NCBI GenBank assembly: GCA_022925895.1
Contig: JAKSYS010000192.1
Location: forward strand, 27,539 to 91,538
Source of the DNA: Fragilaria crotonensis
Taxonomy: Eukaryota > Bacillariophyta > Fragilariophyceae > Fragilariales > Fragilariaceae
Length of the DNA: 64,000 nt
Reading direction: 5' to 3'
The notes below the pieces were generated by a model. That model searched no databases. It was given only the letters and a program-made list of their open reading frames with translations, and was not told where the DNA came from. Within the stretch, counting starts at the first letter, position 1, and each line of letters opens with the position of its first letter. The translations under genes and the position numbers were made by a program. This document shows positions 20,668-32,012 of this stretch, piece by piece.

Positions 20668-21941
20668 ACCCTTTCTTCCAGGGAAGAAAAAGCCTGGTAC
20701 ACCTGTACCCAATATTCTACGCACGGATTTTTTTTCTGATCGATCATCCCCGGTATTCCATAGGTGACAAATCACCTAGAATGACCGTGGTGGGCAGTTG
20801 GTATCACCTAGAATTCCCGTTCTTCTCTCACGTCTGAACGTGTCAAAAAAGGCAGCACCACAAGACTGCTTCCGAGGTTGAAGGCAGATGGTACTACGTA
20901 CTGTACGACACCTATCATACCTGCAGCCTTCCTTTGGGAAGTTGCAACGTTTCCGAATTTCGAATCTTCCGATCGACGTCAGATTCCCTTAAATCCAAAA
21001 CGATTGGTTGATGTGCATTCGCGATGGTGACGTACGAGCAACGACGGACGTAACGAACTACCGGTAGTACCCCGGTACTTGTACCAGGTTACACATTGGG
21101 TGATGAAATGAAGGACAACGGATTCCTAGAGTACTCGATCCTCCGGGTACAGTACGCCGTATTTGAATGTACAGAATGATGAAGTTTTGGCGAATTACTA
21201 TGGCATAAAAACAATGAATACTGTAGTACCGGTACTACGTCCAATGTTGGTCTATCGGTAGCATACAGTACAGGTCGCATACGGTATGAGGTATGATATG
21301 CATCTCGCCGGTTTGGTCTGTAGACTTCGATAACGGGAGGAAGAATGACATGCTACTGGTATATGGTACTGGTACTGCAAATTATGCATACACCTTTCGG
21401 ATGAGAAACGAGTACATGTACTGTACCGACTATCACAATCACACGTACAGTACTGTGTAGTTGAATGACAAACCATTTATTCCGGGACTGTGGGACAGGC
21501 CGTATTGGAGATCGGAGTACGACGAATTGCATCTGGTACTACAGTACAGTAGAAGAACCAAGTACCTAGTTTGTACAGAGTCACATTACTCCGAGTTCTA
21601 TGTACTGTCGTACCGTATACTAAGTACCAGGTACTGTTACTTTTACTTATGTGAATGAGCAACGATGACGTAATTTCTGACGTAGTTCCTCCACACGTCA
21701 TCGTACATTGGTGTTACGAGGTATGACTAGCCTCTAATTACCAATTACTCCGTGTACTCCGGAGTACTGCAGTACAATATGGAGTAAAACGTATACGACA
21801 AGAGCCGTTGTTACTGGTATCATACGGGTTGGCGAGGCCTGCCGTCCGCGTCACAGTGTGAAGTGCGAAAAGTGGGAAAAGTGATGGTCGCATATACGCT
21901 CCCATCATTTTCTCAAGATTAGCGTTACGTGAACGACCACC

Positions 21942-23257
<1,316 letters not shown>

Positions 23258-23540
23258 ATTAATGGATTTTAAAATCTGGAAATGTGTCTACTACTTGAAG
23301 TCTACGATTCTCGAATGGTAATGCTCTATGCAGCTGTTCTTCTTTGCCACGAAAGCGAGGCATTTACGTGTTGAGTTTTTCGTAGTGTGGTGACTTGTAC
23401 ATTCGATACGATTTTCCCTTTAAAAAAAGCACAGGACTTTCTCATGAGCTTTCCCTCACACCGAACATATCGCGATGACTATGTTGTACCGGTACTCCAT
23501 AACGTATATAAATGAAATAGTTCTACACTACCTGGTCGTC

Positions 23541-25118
23541 TCATTGATCGAGTCGAGCACCAAAGGTTTTGAATTCTTGCAATTGCAAGGACAGGGCTGA
23601 CAAGTCCTGCGAGAGTTCTGTTTCCAAAATGGACAAGGGTTGCTTTGCGGCAGTAGACGTTACCGTCGTCATCATCATCAATCCAGCGTTACTACTATTG
23701 CCAACCCCATTGAGCGCCGATGGAAAGTCTTCTTCGTCCATCTCGACGGCAAATGGCATGTCGTCTTCGTCGGCATCGTGATCTGAGTTGTGGTTACAGT
23801 CATTGAAATTGGCATCCTCATCCTCGTAGGCTGCTGGCATACTGGAATGACGCATCCATTCGGAATCTCCGAGGGAGGAAAAAGCAGTCGCGTTGACACG
23901 AAAGGGTGAGGAGTGTAACAGATCCAGTGACGATGGCATTTGCTCTGTGGGCAGAGTACACAGTTCTTCCGGCTTGGATAATTGTCGTGGAAGGTTGGAA
24001 AAGGGTGGTGTGTGGTTAGAGCGCATTGGTGGGGGGAGGAGGAAACCCAGGGTCGGCGGTGTCGAAGACAAGAGTGCTGGTGCGGTCGGCGGGGTTGCAG
24101 AAAAGAGCATAGGACTGTGAGATATTGGTGCAGCATATTGCATGGGTGTAGATGTGTTGTTGTAAGCGTAGGTGGGTGGATCATGTAGGGCTGCACGGCG
24201 GGAAAGACTTGAATGTGAGCGTGTGTGAGTACGAGTTTCTTCATGGGCGTGATCGGAATGGTCTTCGACGTTGGAATATGTCTTCTTTAGTAACCCAGCA
24301 CGGTCAAAGGAACCAACGCGGTTGCGTTGGTGGTGGTTAGCACCATTGTTGTGCTGTTGGTGGTGGTTGTGATTGTTGGGTGAGATATAATACTCTCTGT
24401 TGGGGGCGCTTTTGGCAAAGGTTGAAGTTGGTGAAGGCGTAGATCTCGTATGGGCAGACTGTATCGGAATAGGTTTCGTGGTTGGCTTCTGAACGTTTGG
24501 TGCATACCAAACTCTCCACAAAAGCAATCCATAAGGAGTTGGAACTTCCTTACTGGTGACATGAATGAAGTTCGGAGTATGTACTGGTCCTTCACATACT
24601 TCCAGTCTGTATTGAAGTGATGGTCCTCGCAGGGCAAACGATGGCAACATGCGAGTCCAACAATAGAGAGTCCTCAACCAAATAACCAACTTCTTGCAGA
24701 CCTGACGCAGTTGGACTATCGGATCGCCAAACAGCGGTTGCGATTGCTGCTGCAAGTACTCCAACGACCATCGTTCCACCAGCACATGATTCGCATAAAC
24801 ATCCAATCGTAAAGGTAAATGCAAAGAATGACGATGGTGCTGGAGAGCCTGCCGAATCTCCGCAATTTCAGGCACTTGCAGATTAAACCTTGCCGAAAGA
24901 GTCGGCGTCGCTGTCGACATAGTAGCCGCTTGCTGGGTCAGATTCGACATTGCGCTTCCCATCCCAGGTCCAGCAACATGCTGGCCGTTGTTGTTATTGT
25001 TATAATGCAACGACGGACATCGCGCAAACACAATGATTTCGGCCGCCTTTGCCATGGCTTCGAATATAACTTGGTCGCATTTGGCACGGGGTCCAGATGC
25101 TCCGGAGGACGAGGACAT
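23541..25118 (-). CDS. ATG13: ATG13-like autophagy protein
   Basis: The 525-residue protein has an N-terminal HORMA-like region of the Atg13 type. It begins 'KCDQVIFEAMAKAAEIIVFAR', then gives 'RFNLQVPEI' and 'LPLRLDVYANHVLVERWSLEYL'. The central helix reads 'KKLVIWLRTLYCWTRMLPSFAL' and is followed by 'GPSLQYRLEV'. The order (strand ending in an 'LVERW' motif, then a helix with 'LRTLY..TR.LP') matches Atg13, the regulatory subunit that recruits Atg1 kinase to start autophagosomes. The rest is a long, Ser/Pro/His-rich, disordered tail with the acidic 'PFAVEMDEEDFPSAL' near the C-terminus, also usual for Atg13. There are no membrane segments. Low-complexity Asn and His tracts may vary between strains. 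Confidence 0.75.
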   Translation of the reverse strand: MSSSSGASGPRAKCDQVIFEAMAKAAEIIVFARCPSLHYNNNNNGQHVAGPGMGSAMSNLTQQAATMSTATPTLSARFNLQVPEIAEIRQALQHHRHSLHLPLRLDVYANHVLVERWSLEYLQQQSQPLFGDPIVQLRQVCKKLVIWLRTLYCWTRMLPSFALRGPSLQYRLEVCEGPVHTPNFIHVTSKEVPTPYGLLLWRVWYAPNVQKPTTKPIPIQSAHTRSTPSPTSTFAKSAPNREYYISPNNHNHHQQHNNGANHHQRNRVGSFDRAGLLKKTYSNVEDHSDHAHEETRTHTRSHSSLSRRAALHDPPTYAYNNTSTPMQYAAPISHSPMLFSATPPTAPALLSSTPPTLGFLLPPPMRSNHTPPFSNLPRQLSKPEELCTLPTEQMPSSLDLLHSSPFRVNATAFSSLGDSEWMRHSSMPAAYEDEDANFNDCNHNSDHDADEDDMPFAVEMDEEDFPSALNGVGNSSNAGLMMMTTVTSTAAKQPLSILETELSQDLSALSLQLQEFKTFGARLDQ

Positions 25119-26440
25119 GGTTTACTAGTTCGTATTCTGTCACCAGTCACACAGGTCGTTTTTATGGTGTGTCGATGAAGTGAACACTCTTGATAAGTGG
25201 TGCACGAGCACAAGTACGACGTACTCCGACAAGAAGTTGGTACTCTACCTGGTAAAAGTACTGTACAAGTACGTCCCCGGTGCAACCCTGGTCGTAGTAC
25301 GATACCAACATTCATCTCCGTAGATGCATGATGCCATGATACCAGTGCTTGTATTCTTGCATTAAAAATGTTGTTGGAATATGAAATATGAAGAGAATAG
25401 ACTAAGGCTTAAACTCTTGAATTCTTGGATTCTGCGCAGTAACATAGTACGGAGTACGGTGTTTCTTGGGAGTACTGGCGAGCTTCATGGTGCGTTGTGC
25501 CGTTGTGCCTGGTAGTCTGTAGTCTGTATGTAGTGAGCGGTTACGCCCACTTCCAAATTCTGTGCTCCGTAGTCTGTAGTCTGTAGTTTTTAGTCTGTAG
25601 TCTGTAGTCCGTACTCGTACTCCAGTACTGCATCTGGTACTCTGTACGGTACATTTTACTCTGTAATAAAGTATGCATACTAGCACAATTGAACCGGAAA
25701 GCACGTCTTTGACGAGGACGGCAGATGCCAGCTGTCGGTCAGAACTTTGCAGCTGTGATGCAAAGCAACATTTGTCAGAATTTCTGGTCCGGAGCACTCC
25801 CGGACGGCACCAATTCTTCTACAGCTGTACATACATGGGTACGTCGTAAATACGAGCACCGTGTATCACACAACAAAATACAAGTATAACTGCGAATAGT
25901 GTACTACTAGTGTACCGCTACAGTACAAGAGTACCACAAACAAGTAAGTTGTTCTCCGATTACCGTACTACTAGAGTACTCTACATACTGGTTACTTGTC
26001 AGTATGCATACAGTCATCTTTCATACTTGTACCAGTATGTAGCGCTCCACTATTGGTACTGCACTATTGTTGTAGGAGTCGCATTCAAGCGGTGGAAAGT
26101 CGAATCTCGCGCCATTTTTTTGTCGTGCGCTCGGTGAAGATGGCAGTAGTACTACATAAATAAGGGACTTCAAGACAGCGGTTATTCACTCTTGGATATT
26201 AGGATACAAATGGTCGTTATCAAAATCGAAACGACACTTTTGCTTGCCTTGTGTTCTTTGAATCTTTCAGAGTTCAGAGTACAGTATGATAACAACTGGT
26301 ATTCATTCAATTGCTTGCGATTCTTTATACCGAGACGACTATTTGTATGAATATACGCCTTGCTTTCTTGAGCCTTGAACTTTGAACCTTGAGCAACCAC
26401 CTTTGAGAGAGACAAAGGAAACAACCGTGAGATCCCCACG
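25119..26440. other. Intergenic region between divergent genes
   Basis: About 1.3 kb between the ATG13-like and MAPKKK genes, holding both promoters. GTAC/TACTG motifs are dense at 25190-25300 and 25870-26060. A short tandem tract of tagtctgtag units lies at about 25515-25610. No coding or RNA feature was recognised. Confidence 0.6.
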
Positions 26441-29400
26441 ATGCCACCACGAACGAGGAGCCGCCGTCTCGCAACCTCCAGTGATGGAGGTCTCTTGGGC
26501 GTTCTAGGTTCTCTCGATGCCGGAGACCAGAGTACAAACAAAAAGCCGACTCCAACAAGGCGAGTCACCAGGAAAACTGTAGCGGGTAACCAGGGGACGA
26601 TCGGTGAGGACACGACAGTTACGAAATCTAAAAAACCTGAAGCTCTTCAAGTCAAGGCACGACAAACGCGATCGAGAAAACCCATTGAGATACTCAGTTC
26701 GCCAAGCACTACGGATGAGGTCGAAGACAAGCAAGAGAACAAATCTCCTGGAACGCGCAAGGGACGTGCTCAAGAAGAGAAACCATCCGTCGTCGTCGAG
26801 GTGGAAGATCAACCCATTGTTACTGACAATTCATTCAAATCATCACAACGTTCTAGAGTCGAAAAGATAACGACGACGAAGAAGGAATCAGCCAAGGCAC
26901 AGAATTGTTCCCGCCAAAAAGGGAAGACCGCAGCAGAGAGTCAATTCAACGGAACGGGAAAATCCGAAGAAAAGAACCCACCATCGGCAGTTGTATGCTC
27001 GAAGCTTTCGTTCTCTAGTCCCGACGGCTCAGTACTGAGTGAATTGTCCTACGAATCGCAGCGCCTGACCAACGCGCGAGACAACCACGCTCATCCCAAA
27101 TTTAATCGACAAGGCTTCCTTCATGAGGATGCACCTCTCCGACCCAAAGCAATATTTGCGGACGAGGAATTCTCCGCAGAGGGAGGTGATGAATTCAGTG
27201 CTTCTGATGACACCGATGATGACAGTCAGGAGAGTTCTGACGAAAGTGTCGACGACGAAAGTAAGAAAACGACCGAGCAAGAACACACGCGTAGCTTCCG
27301 CGAATCCAGTCTCGAAGGAAATGGCAGTTCAGGCTGCGACGAGTCGACGCAAGAACAAGAATTCGACTTTGACCTTGAGGAAGAAGAACCAGAAGAAGAA
27401 ATTTTGGACGACGATGCCGCGGATTCCGAGAATTTCATTGTAGACAGCGACGAGGAAAGTGATTTCGAAGAAGATTACGAAATCGAAAGTGAAGAAGATG
27501 AGGACCTTGAGGTTGATTCCGAGAATGAAACACTTCACAATAGGCCCGGCAAAGACATTGAAATTTCGTCGCACAAGAAAACTCGCCCAACGAAGAACTC
27601 AGCACCTGTCGCCAAGACGACGAAGGCAAACAAAGCAGCGGTAGCTAAAGGAAGCGGCGACGTTGGCAACAATGTAGAACTCCGCAAGGAAGATTTGTAT
27701 ACAGCCAGGCAAACTGTCGCTCGCGGAGCAGACATCGAGGAAAAAACGGACCATGCATTCGGATCGGTAGGCGGTAGCATCTATGACGAAATCGACGACC
27801 AGGCATTCGATGCAGATTCGTTGTCACATGGGCACAACGAGAACCGAGAAAAGGAAAACAAGAGCGTCAGAGCAGAAAGCGACTATAAATGTGCAAGAAT
27901 CAAGTTGGCTCCTTGCCTCGAAAGGAGTCATCGGCATAGTCCTGTTGAAGCCGGCAGTGAGACTGAGGACGAAGAATCGTCACCTGGGGCCTACTCAGAA
28001 ACAGAAAGCGTTAACGATCAAGTGGAAGTGATTGCTCAAATCCTTACCGATACACATATCGATGAGGATGTCGTAGATGTGATTGCACAGGTCGTTGATG
28101 ACACGCCGGTTCGTGGGCGCAGTCATCGGGATGAGAATATCAAGTCCACTGAACCCGACGTACCTACCGATGAATCCTTCTTCGATGGTGACGAGTCTAC
28201 CCTTGATGACGGCGAGGAGACGCTTGCTTTTGACATCGACGATGATGCTCGAAGCGAGCTCGAGTGTGGCAGCGTTAGTGCAAATGAAAGCACCGATGGC
28301 CTCGTCAAGCGTCCAGATAAACCAGACTATGAAACTACTCCCCCGACGGAGGAAACGTGCAAGTTTGACGATGACTCGAAAGCCCTCCCCAATGCTGAAG
28401 AAAATGTAACCATTTCCGTTGTTTCCTCGCATGATAGGCCGGATATTGTACCGAAGGAATTGGACGCATCGGCCATTCCAGAGAGTACAAAGGAGGAGAC
28501 AGACGCGAGCCTCCAGCACATTGATGCGAACATGGACTGCAAACACGATCACAGCCAATCGATGATATTTAGGGATCAGGAGGTAGTGTCAAAAGGTTCT
28601 CAACTCCTTGCCGCGGACTCACCTAAGAATGTCGTGGAGGAATCATTCCTAGCCGTGGATCACACATTGATCCATCACGATAAGGTCATTTCGCACAAAG
28701 AAAACGTTTCACCTGCGTGCGTCGAAAGCAACGATGTCATCGCTGACAAGTTAGCGTCCATCGGCGACGAAGGCGCAGGCAATGTCTCTACTCAGGACAA
28801 GTTTGATGAAGACATTTCGAGCATTTTGGAGAGTACGGCCGATGATACGTTGAGTATGAAAGGGATTGCTGCCTCCTCACCAGAGTCATCTCCTCAAAGC
28901 ATGACTGATACAGACCACCACGACTCCATTGGAGCCAGTACTCAAATCGTTCCTGCGAAATCATGGAAAGGGACTGCGAAATCTCTTTCTGCTGACCCAG
29001 ACCAATGCAATGAGAATCAGTTCAATGATGAAAATCCTGGCAATAAGCCAGAGAAAAAAGTTAGGCGTGACGGCACTGTCCGAAGCGGAAAATGGTCGCT
29101 TGGTTCCAAGATAGGTACCGGATCCTTCGGAGTCGTACATGTCGGAATGAATACTCATACTGGCCAACTAATGGCGGTCAAGAGTGTCGAGCTGTCTCCT
29201 GCTGCCATGAAGGACGTACAGGTTGAAGTTGAATTGTTGAAATCTCTTTCACATATTAACATCGTTCGTTATCTGGGCGCCGAACGAATTGCCCAGACCC
29301 TTCATATTTTTCAAGAATGGGTACCCGGTGGAAGCGTCACGGCACTGCTGAACAAGTTTGGACCCTTTTCTGCTGCGGTGATGCGTAGTTACTTATCCCA

Positions 29401-30340
29401 GATCCTCACGGGCTTAACATTTCTTCATGAAAACCGAATTCTTCACCGTGACATCAAGGGAGGCAACATTCTGATAAGTGATGACGGAATTGTCAAATTA
29501 GCCGATTTCGGGTCAGCAAAGCGTTTAGCACATCAACAGAGTGACATGATGGAAAGTCTCACCATGCGGGGTACACCTTATTTCATGGCCCCCGAGGTGT
29601 TTGAGGAGCACTACAACGGAAAGGCAGATATCTGGTCGGTGGGGTGTGTCGCCTTTCAAATGGCCACTGGCCTTCCCCCTTGGAAAGTCGAAGGTTTCAG
29701 CAACCCAATGTCATTGTTCGTTCACCTTCGAAATTCAGAAGGTCTTCCTATGCTAAAATGGCCAGAAAATGGGCCAATGAGGGAGTCAGAAAAGGCTCCG
29801 TTTGAGGAAATGCTAAAGCGTTGTTTCTGGAGGACGGCAAACCAGCGGCCAACTGCTCAGGGACTCGCAGCTGATTCTTTCTTTTCAGGTGCCTCTTCGT
29901 CTGAGGAAGACGCGTCACAGAATCACGGTCTCTTTTCCCCTGGCGGCGATTCAGTGTCGACCTTTGCCACCAAAACCCCCCGTGGTGCTGATACTCCACC
30001 GCTCGTGAAGCTTCCACCACGGTCGCCCTTCTTGTCGCCTCCTATGCCACGGAAAATCGGTGTCATCAACGCCGTGAACGTGAGCCCCTTGGACCGATCT
30101 CCAAAAGTAGACGCGAAGGATTGGCCATCATGGGCTCGAAATCAGTTGAAAACGGAATCTCGCTCCCCATCGGCACAAGGAGAGGGCGCAAAAACGAGCC
30201 CGCTTATGGATAGTTTAGCGTACAGTGCTGACACGTCGAATATCATTGCAAACCCGTTTGCTCGTACTTCGCAAGGCCAAGGTCGGGAGAGCTTGCCGAC
30301 TTTGGCTGGATTGGAGTTTATGGATCGAAGCGATCGATAG
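26441..30340 (+). CDS. MAP kinase kinase kinase (STE11/ANP-like) with long acidic N-terminus
   Basis: A single uninterrupted 1,299-residue frame. The kinase domain occupies roughly residues 880-1147. It has the Gly loop 'IGTGSFGVVHVG', Lys in 'LMAVKSVEL' (about 913), 'ILHRDIKGGNILI' (about 1000-1012), 'DFGSAKRL' (about 1022) and 'GTPYFMAPEVF'. The HRDIKGxN and GTPYxMAPE forms, with 'GGSVTALLNKFG' in the hinge region, place it with STE11-family MAPKKKs. The first 850 residues are disordered, very rich in Asp/Glu/Ser, with basic patches at the extreme N-terminus ('MPPRTRSRRLATSS'), and resemble no domain. The C-terminal tail is Ser/Pro-rich with several SP sites, possible MAPK phosphosites. Its pathway cannot be told from sequence. 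It converges with the TKL-like kinase, 3' ends 100 bases apart. Confidence 0.88.
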   Translation: MPPRTRSRRLATSSDGGLLGVLGSLDAGDQSTNKKPTPTRRVTRKTVAGNQGTIGEDTTVTKSKKPEALQVKARQTRSRKPIEILSSPSTTDEVEDKQENKSPGTRKGRAQEEKPSVVVEVEDQPIVTDNSFKSSQRSRVEKITTTKKESAKAQNCSRQKGKTAAESQFNGTGKSEEKNPPSAVVCSKLSFSSPDGSVLSELSYESQRLTNARDNHAHPKFNRQGFLHEDAPLRPKAIFADEEFSAEGGDEFSASDDTDDDSQESSDESVDDESKKTTEQEHTRSFRESSLEGNGSSGCDESTQEQEFDFDLEEEEPEEEILDDDAADSENFIVDSDEESDFEEDYEIESEEDEDLEVDSENETLHNRPGKDIEISSHKKTRPTKNSAPVAKTTKANKAAVAKGSGDVGNNVELRKEDLYTARQTVARGADIEEKTDHAFGSVGGSIYDEIDDQAFDADSLSHGHNENREKENKSVRAESDYKCARIKLAPCLERSHRHSPVEAGSETEDEESSPGAYSETESVNDQVEVIAQILTDTHIDEDVVDVIAQVVDDTPVRGRSHRDENIKSTEPDVPTDESFFDGDESTLDDGEETLAFDIDDDARSELECGSVSANESTDGLVKRPDKPDYETTPPTEETCKFDDDSKALPNAEENVTISVVSSHDRPDIVPKELDASAIPESTKEETDASLQHIDANMDCKHDHSQSMIFRDQEVVSKGSQLLAADSPKNVVEESFLAVDHTLIHHDKVISHKENVSPACVESNDVIADKLASIGDEGAGNVSTQDKFDEDISSILESTADDTLSMKGIAASSPESSPQSMTDTDHHDSIGASTQIVPAKSWKGTAKSLSADPDQCNENQFNDENPGNKPEKKVRRDGTVRSGKWSLGSKIGTGSFGVVHVGMNTHTGQLMAVKSVELSPAAMKDVQVEVELLKSLSHINIVRYLGAERIAQTLHIFQEWVPGGSVTALLNKFGPFSAAVMRSYLSQILTGLTFLHENRILHRDIKGGNILISDDGIVKLADFGSAKRLAHQQSDMMESLTMRGTPYFMAPEVFEEHYNGKADIWSVGCVAFQMATGLPPWKVEGFSNPMSLFVHLRNSEGLPMLKWPENGPMRESEKAPFEEMLKRCFWRTANQRPTAQGLAADSFFSGASSSEEDASQNHGLFSPGGDSVSTFATKTPRGADTPPLVKLPPRSPFLSPPMPRKIGVINAVNVSPLDRSPKVDAKDWPSWARNQLKTESRSPSAQGEGAKTSPLMDSLAYSADTSNIIANPFARTSQGQGRESLPTLAGLEFMDRSDR

Positions 30341-30440
30341 TATAAGGGTTGCAAGTCCTGGAAGTAAACTGTTGCAGTCTATTCATTTAAAATCAAACAC
30401 ATCGGAATTATGCACAATAGTCTAAACGCAGCCTTCCTGA

Positions 30441-32012
30441 TCAAGCCGCAACAGCCCCTTTGCTTGGGGTTCGCTGTACCAAATGACCAACGAGAGCACG
30501 TGAGCTGTTACTCTTTGCGGGCATTTTTCCTTGTTGTCCCTCCTGCGCGCTGAATCTTCGGAGGGAGCGATGATTTGTCATTCCTCTCACAGAAACTTGC
30601 TTTAACATATTTCGCAGTGACCCTCGGTTGTCGGCTGCCAAAGACGGACGACCTCGGTTAGTCGCTGTAGATTCATCATTCAGCACGCAGGATGAGCTTC
30701 TCCTTGAAAACTCCAATCCGGAATCGTCTCCGTCGCGAAGAGAAATGATTTCTCGCTTGAGGATCTTATGGGTCGAATCCATGGAAGGACGGACGGATGG
30801 GTTTGGTTCCCACGCACGCTTCATGAGGATGCGAAGGGGGGTAGACCAACTTGGGTCTAGCACTGGCCGCTCATTACCCTTAACGACGTAAACAGAGTGA
30901 TCTGTTCTTGACATGCCATCGTAGGGAAGATCTAGGGAACATATTTGCCAGAGCAGCAGCCCAAAGCTGTAGACATCAGCGCTCAGGTTGTAGCATTCCG
31001 AAAGAGCCACCTCCGGTGCCATGTATCGCAGACTTCCAGTATTACCGCTGAGCTCGTAAAACTCGCTGCAATATCCAGATTTCATGGAATCATCCAACTC
31101 CTTTGCAAGACCAAAGTCAAACAGCTTGACATCTCCTCTTACGTCGAATCCGATGTTATCAGGCTGCAGGTAAACATCGAAATTAGCTCATAGTTTTGAC
31201 AAAACACGCAGATACCAACATTGCGAGAAAACACTAACCTTCAAGTCACGGAAGATAATGTTGTTGCTGTGAAGGTATGTAAGGGCGGATGCAACATCGA
31301 GAGCGACCTTCAAGCGATCAGCCAGAAATTGCTGGTGTTTCTTTCCACTTCGATCCAGCAACTTTCTTTGCAATGATCCCGCAGCTCTTTTCTCGATTTC
31401 CATCCACTCTTCCAGTTTGTCGTCCAGAGTACACTGTAGACGATCAAGAATCAGAAAATAGCCTTGCTGTCTGCAGGTTGCAAACCCCGACGTCCCAGCT
31501 GCGGCCATCCCTCGAAGTTTCACGATGTTTGGGTGTTCAAGCGAAGCCAAAAATTTAGCCTCCACAACGAGGTCGGCGGCACCAGTGCAAAAGCGGTCGG
31601 GATCTTGAAGCGATTCCTTCGACAAGAACTTGATGGCGAATCTCGATGATTCCGAGGCTTCGCGATAGCAATGGTTGGCGACGTTACGTCGTCGTTCCGT
31701 TTGCAGGTCAGATGAAATCTTGCGAGCGTGTTCTGAAGTAAGTGGATCCTTAACCAGTTTGATACCTTGTAGTTCATAGACATTGTTGAAGCCCCCAGAA
31801 CCAAGCAGCTTTCCAACCACTACTTCGTGTTCCTCAAACCTGGGAATTTGCTTTTCAAGTCTTGGGTTCACAATTCTACTGTGCTTGCTCATGTGCTTTG
31901 CCGCCCTTGACGCCGATTTCCAAGCTTTTCGGCCGATCTCATACATTTCATCCATCTCAGAGGACATCGTCTTGGAACTCCCGCCTCCTGACTGCTTCTC
32001 TTCAAATACCAT
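30441..32012 (-). CDS. TKL-like protein kinase (one intron)
   Basis: Exon 1 (32012-31239, 258 residues) and exon 2 (31163-30441) join to a 498-residue kinase. The Gly loop is 'LLGSGGFNNVYEL' (about 70-82). A 45-residue insert precedes Lys128 in 'FAIKFLSK'. The catalytic loop reads 'IIFRDLKPDNIGFD', so the usual His before Arg-Asp is Phe, while the Asp (256) is kept. 'FDFGLAKEL' (Asp274) and 'GSLRYMAPEVAL' follow. 'ADVYSFGLLLWQICS' and 'RPSMDSTHKIL' match the tyrosine-kinase-like group. The N-terminal 60 residues and the C-terminal Ser/Arg-rich 120 residues are disordered. The protein lacks a signal peptide and membrane segment, so it is probably cytosolic. Confidence 0.85.
31164..31238 (-). 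other. Intron of the TKL-like kinase (75 bases, GT-AG)
   Basis: On the reverse strand: GACTTGAAG|gttagt ... tacctgcag|CCTGATAAC. Splicing makes the invariant 'RDLK-PDN' continuous, which fixes both ends. Confidence 0.92.

Larger units (their letters stand above)
18197..21941. other. 3.7-kb gene-free region
   Basis: No credible coding frame, tRNA or rRNA was found. The stretch contains dense GTAC/TACTG motifs (18420-18690, 20080-20110, 20300-20500, 21060-21800), scattered 'ctaggtga/tcacctag' palindromes (about 18350, 20642, 20760, 20805) and one 31-bp inverted repeat. The part from about 18700 to 19980 is plainer and A/T-richer with few GTAC motifs. It may be old transposon sequence, but nothing recognisable is left. 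The promoter of the GAPDH gene should lie at the right end. Confidence 0.6.
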
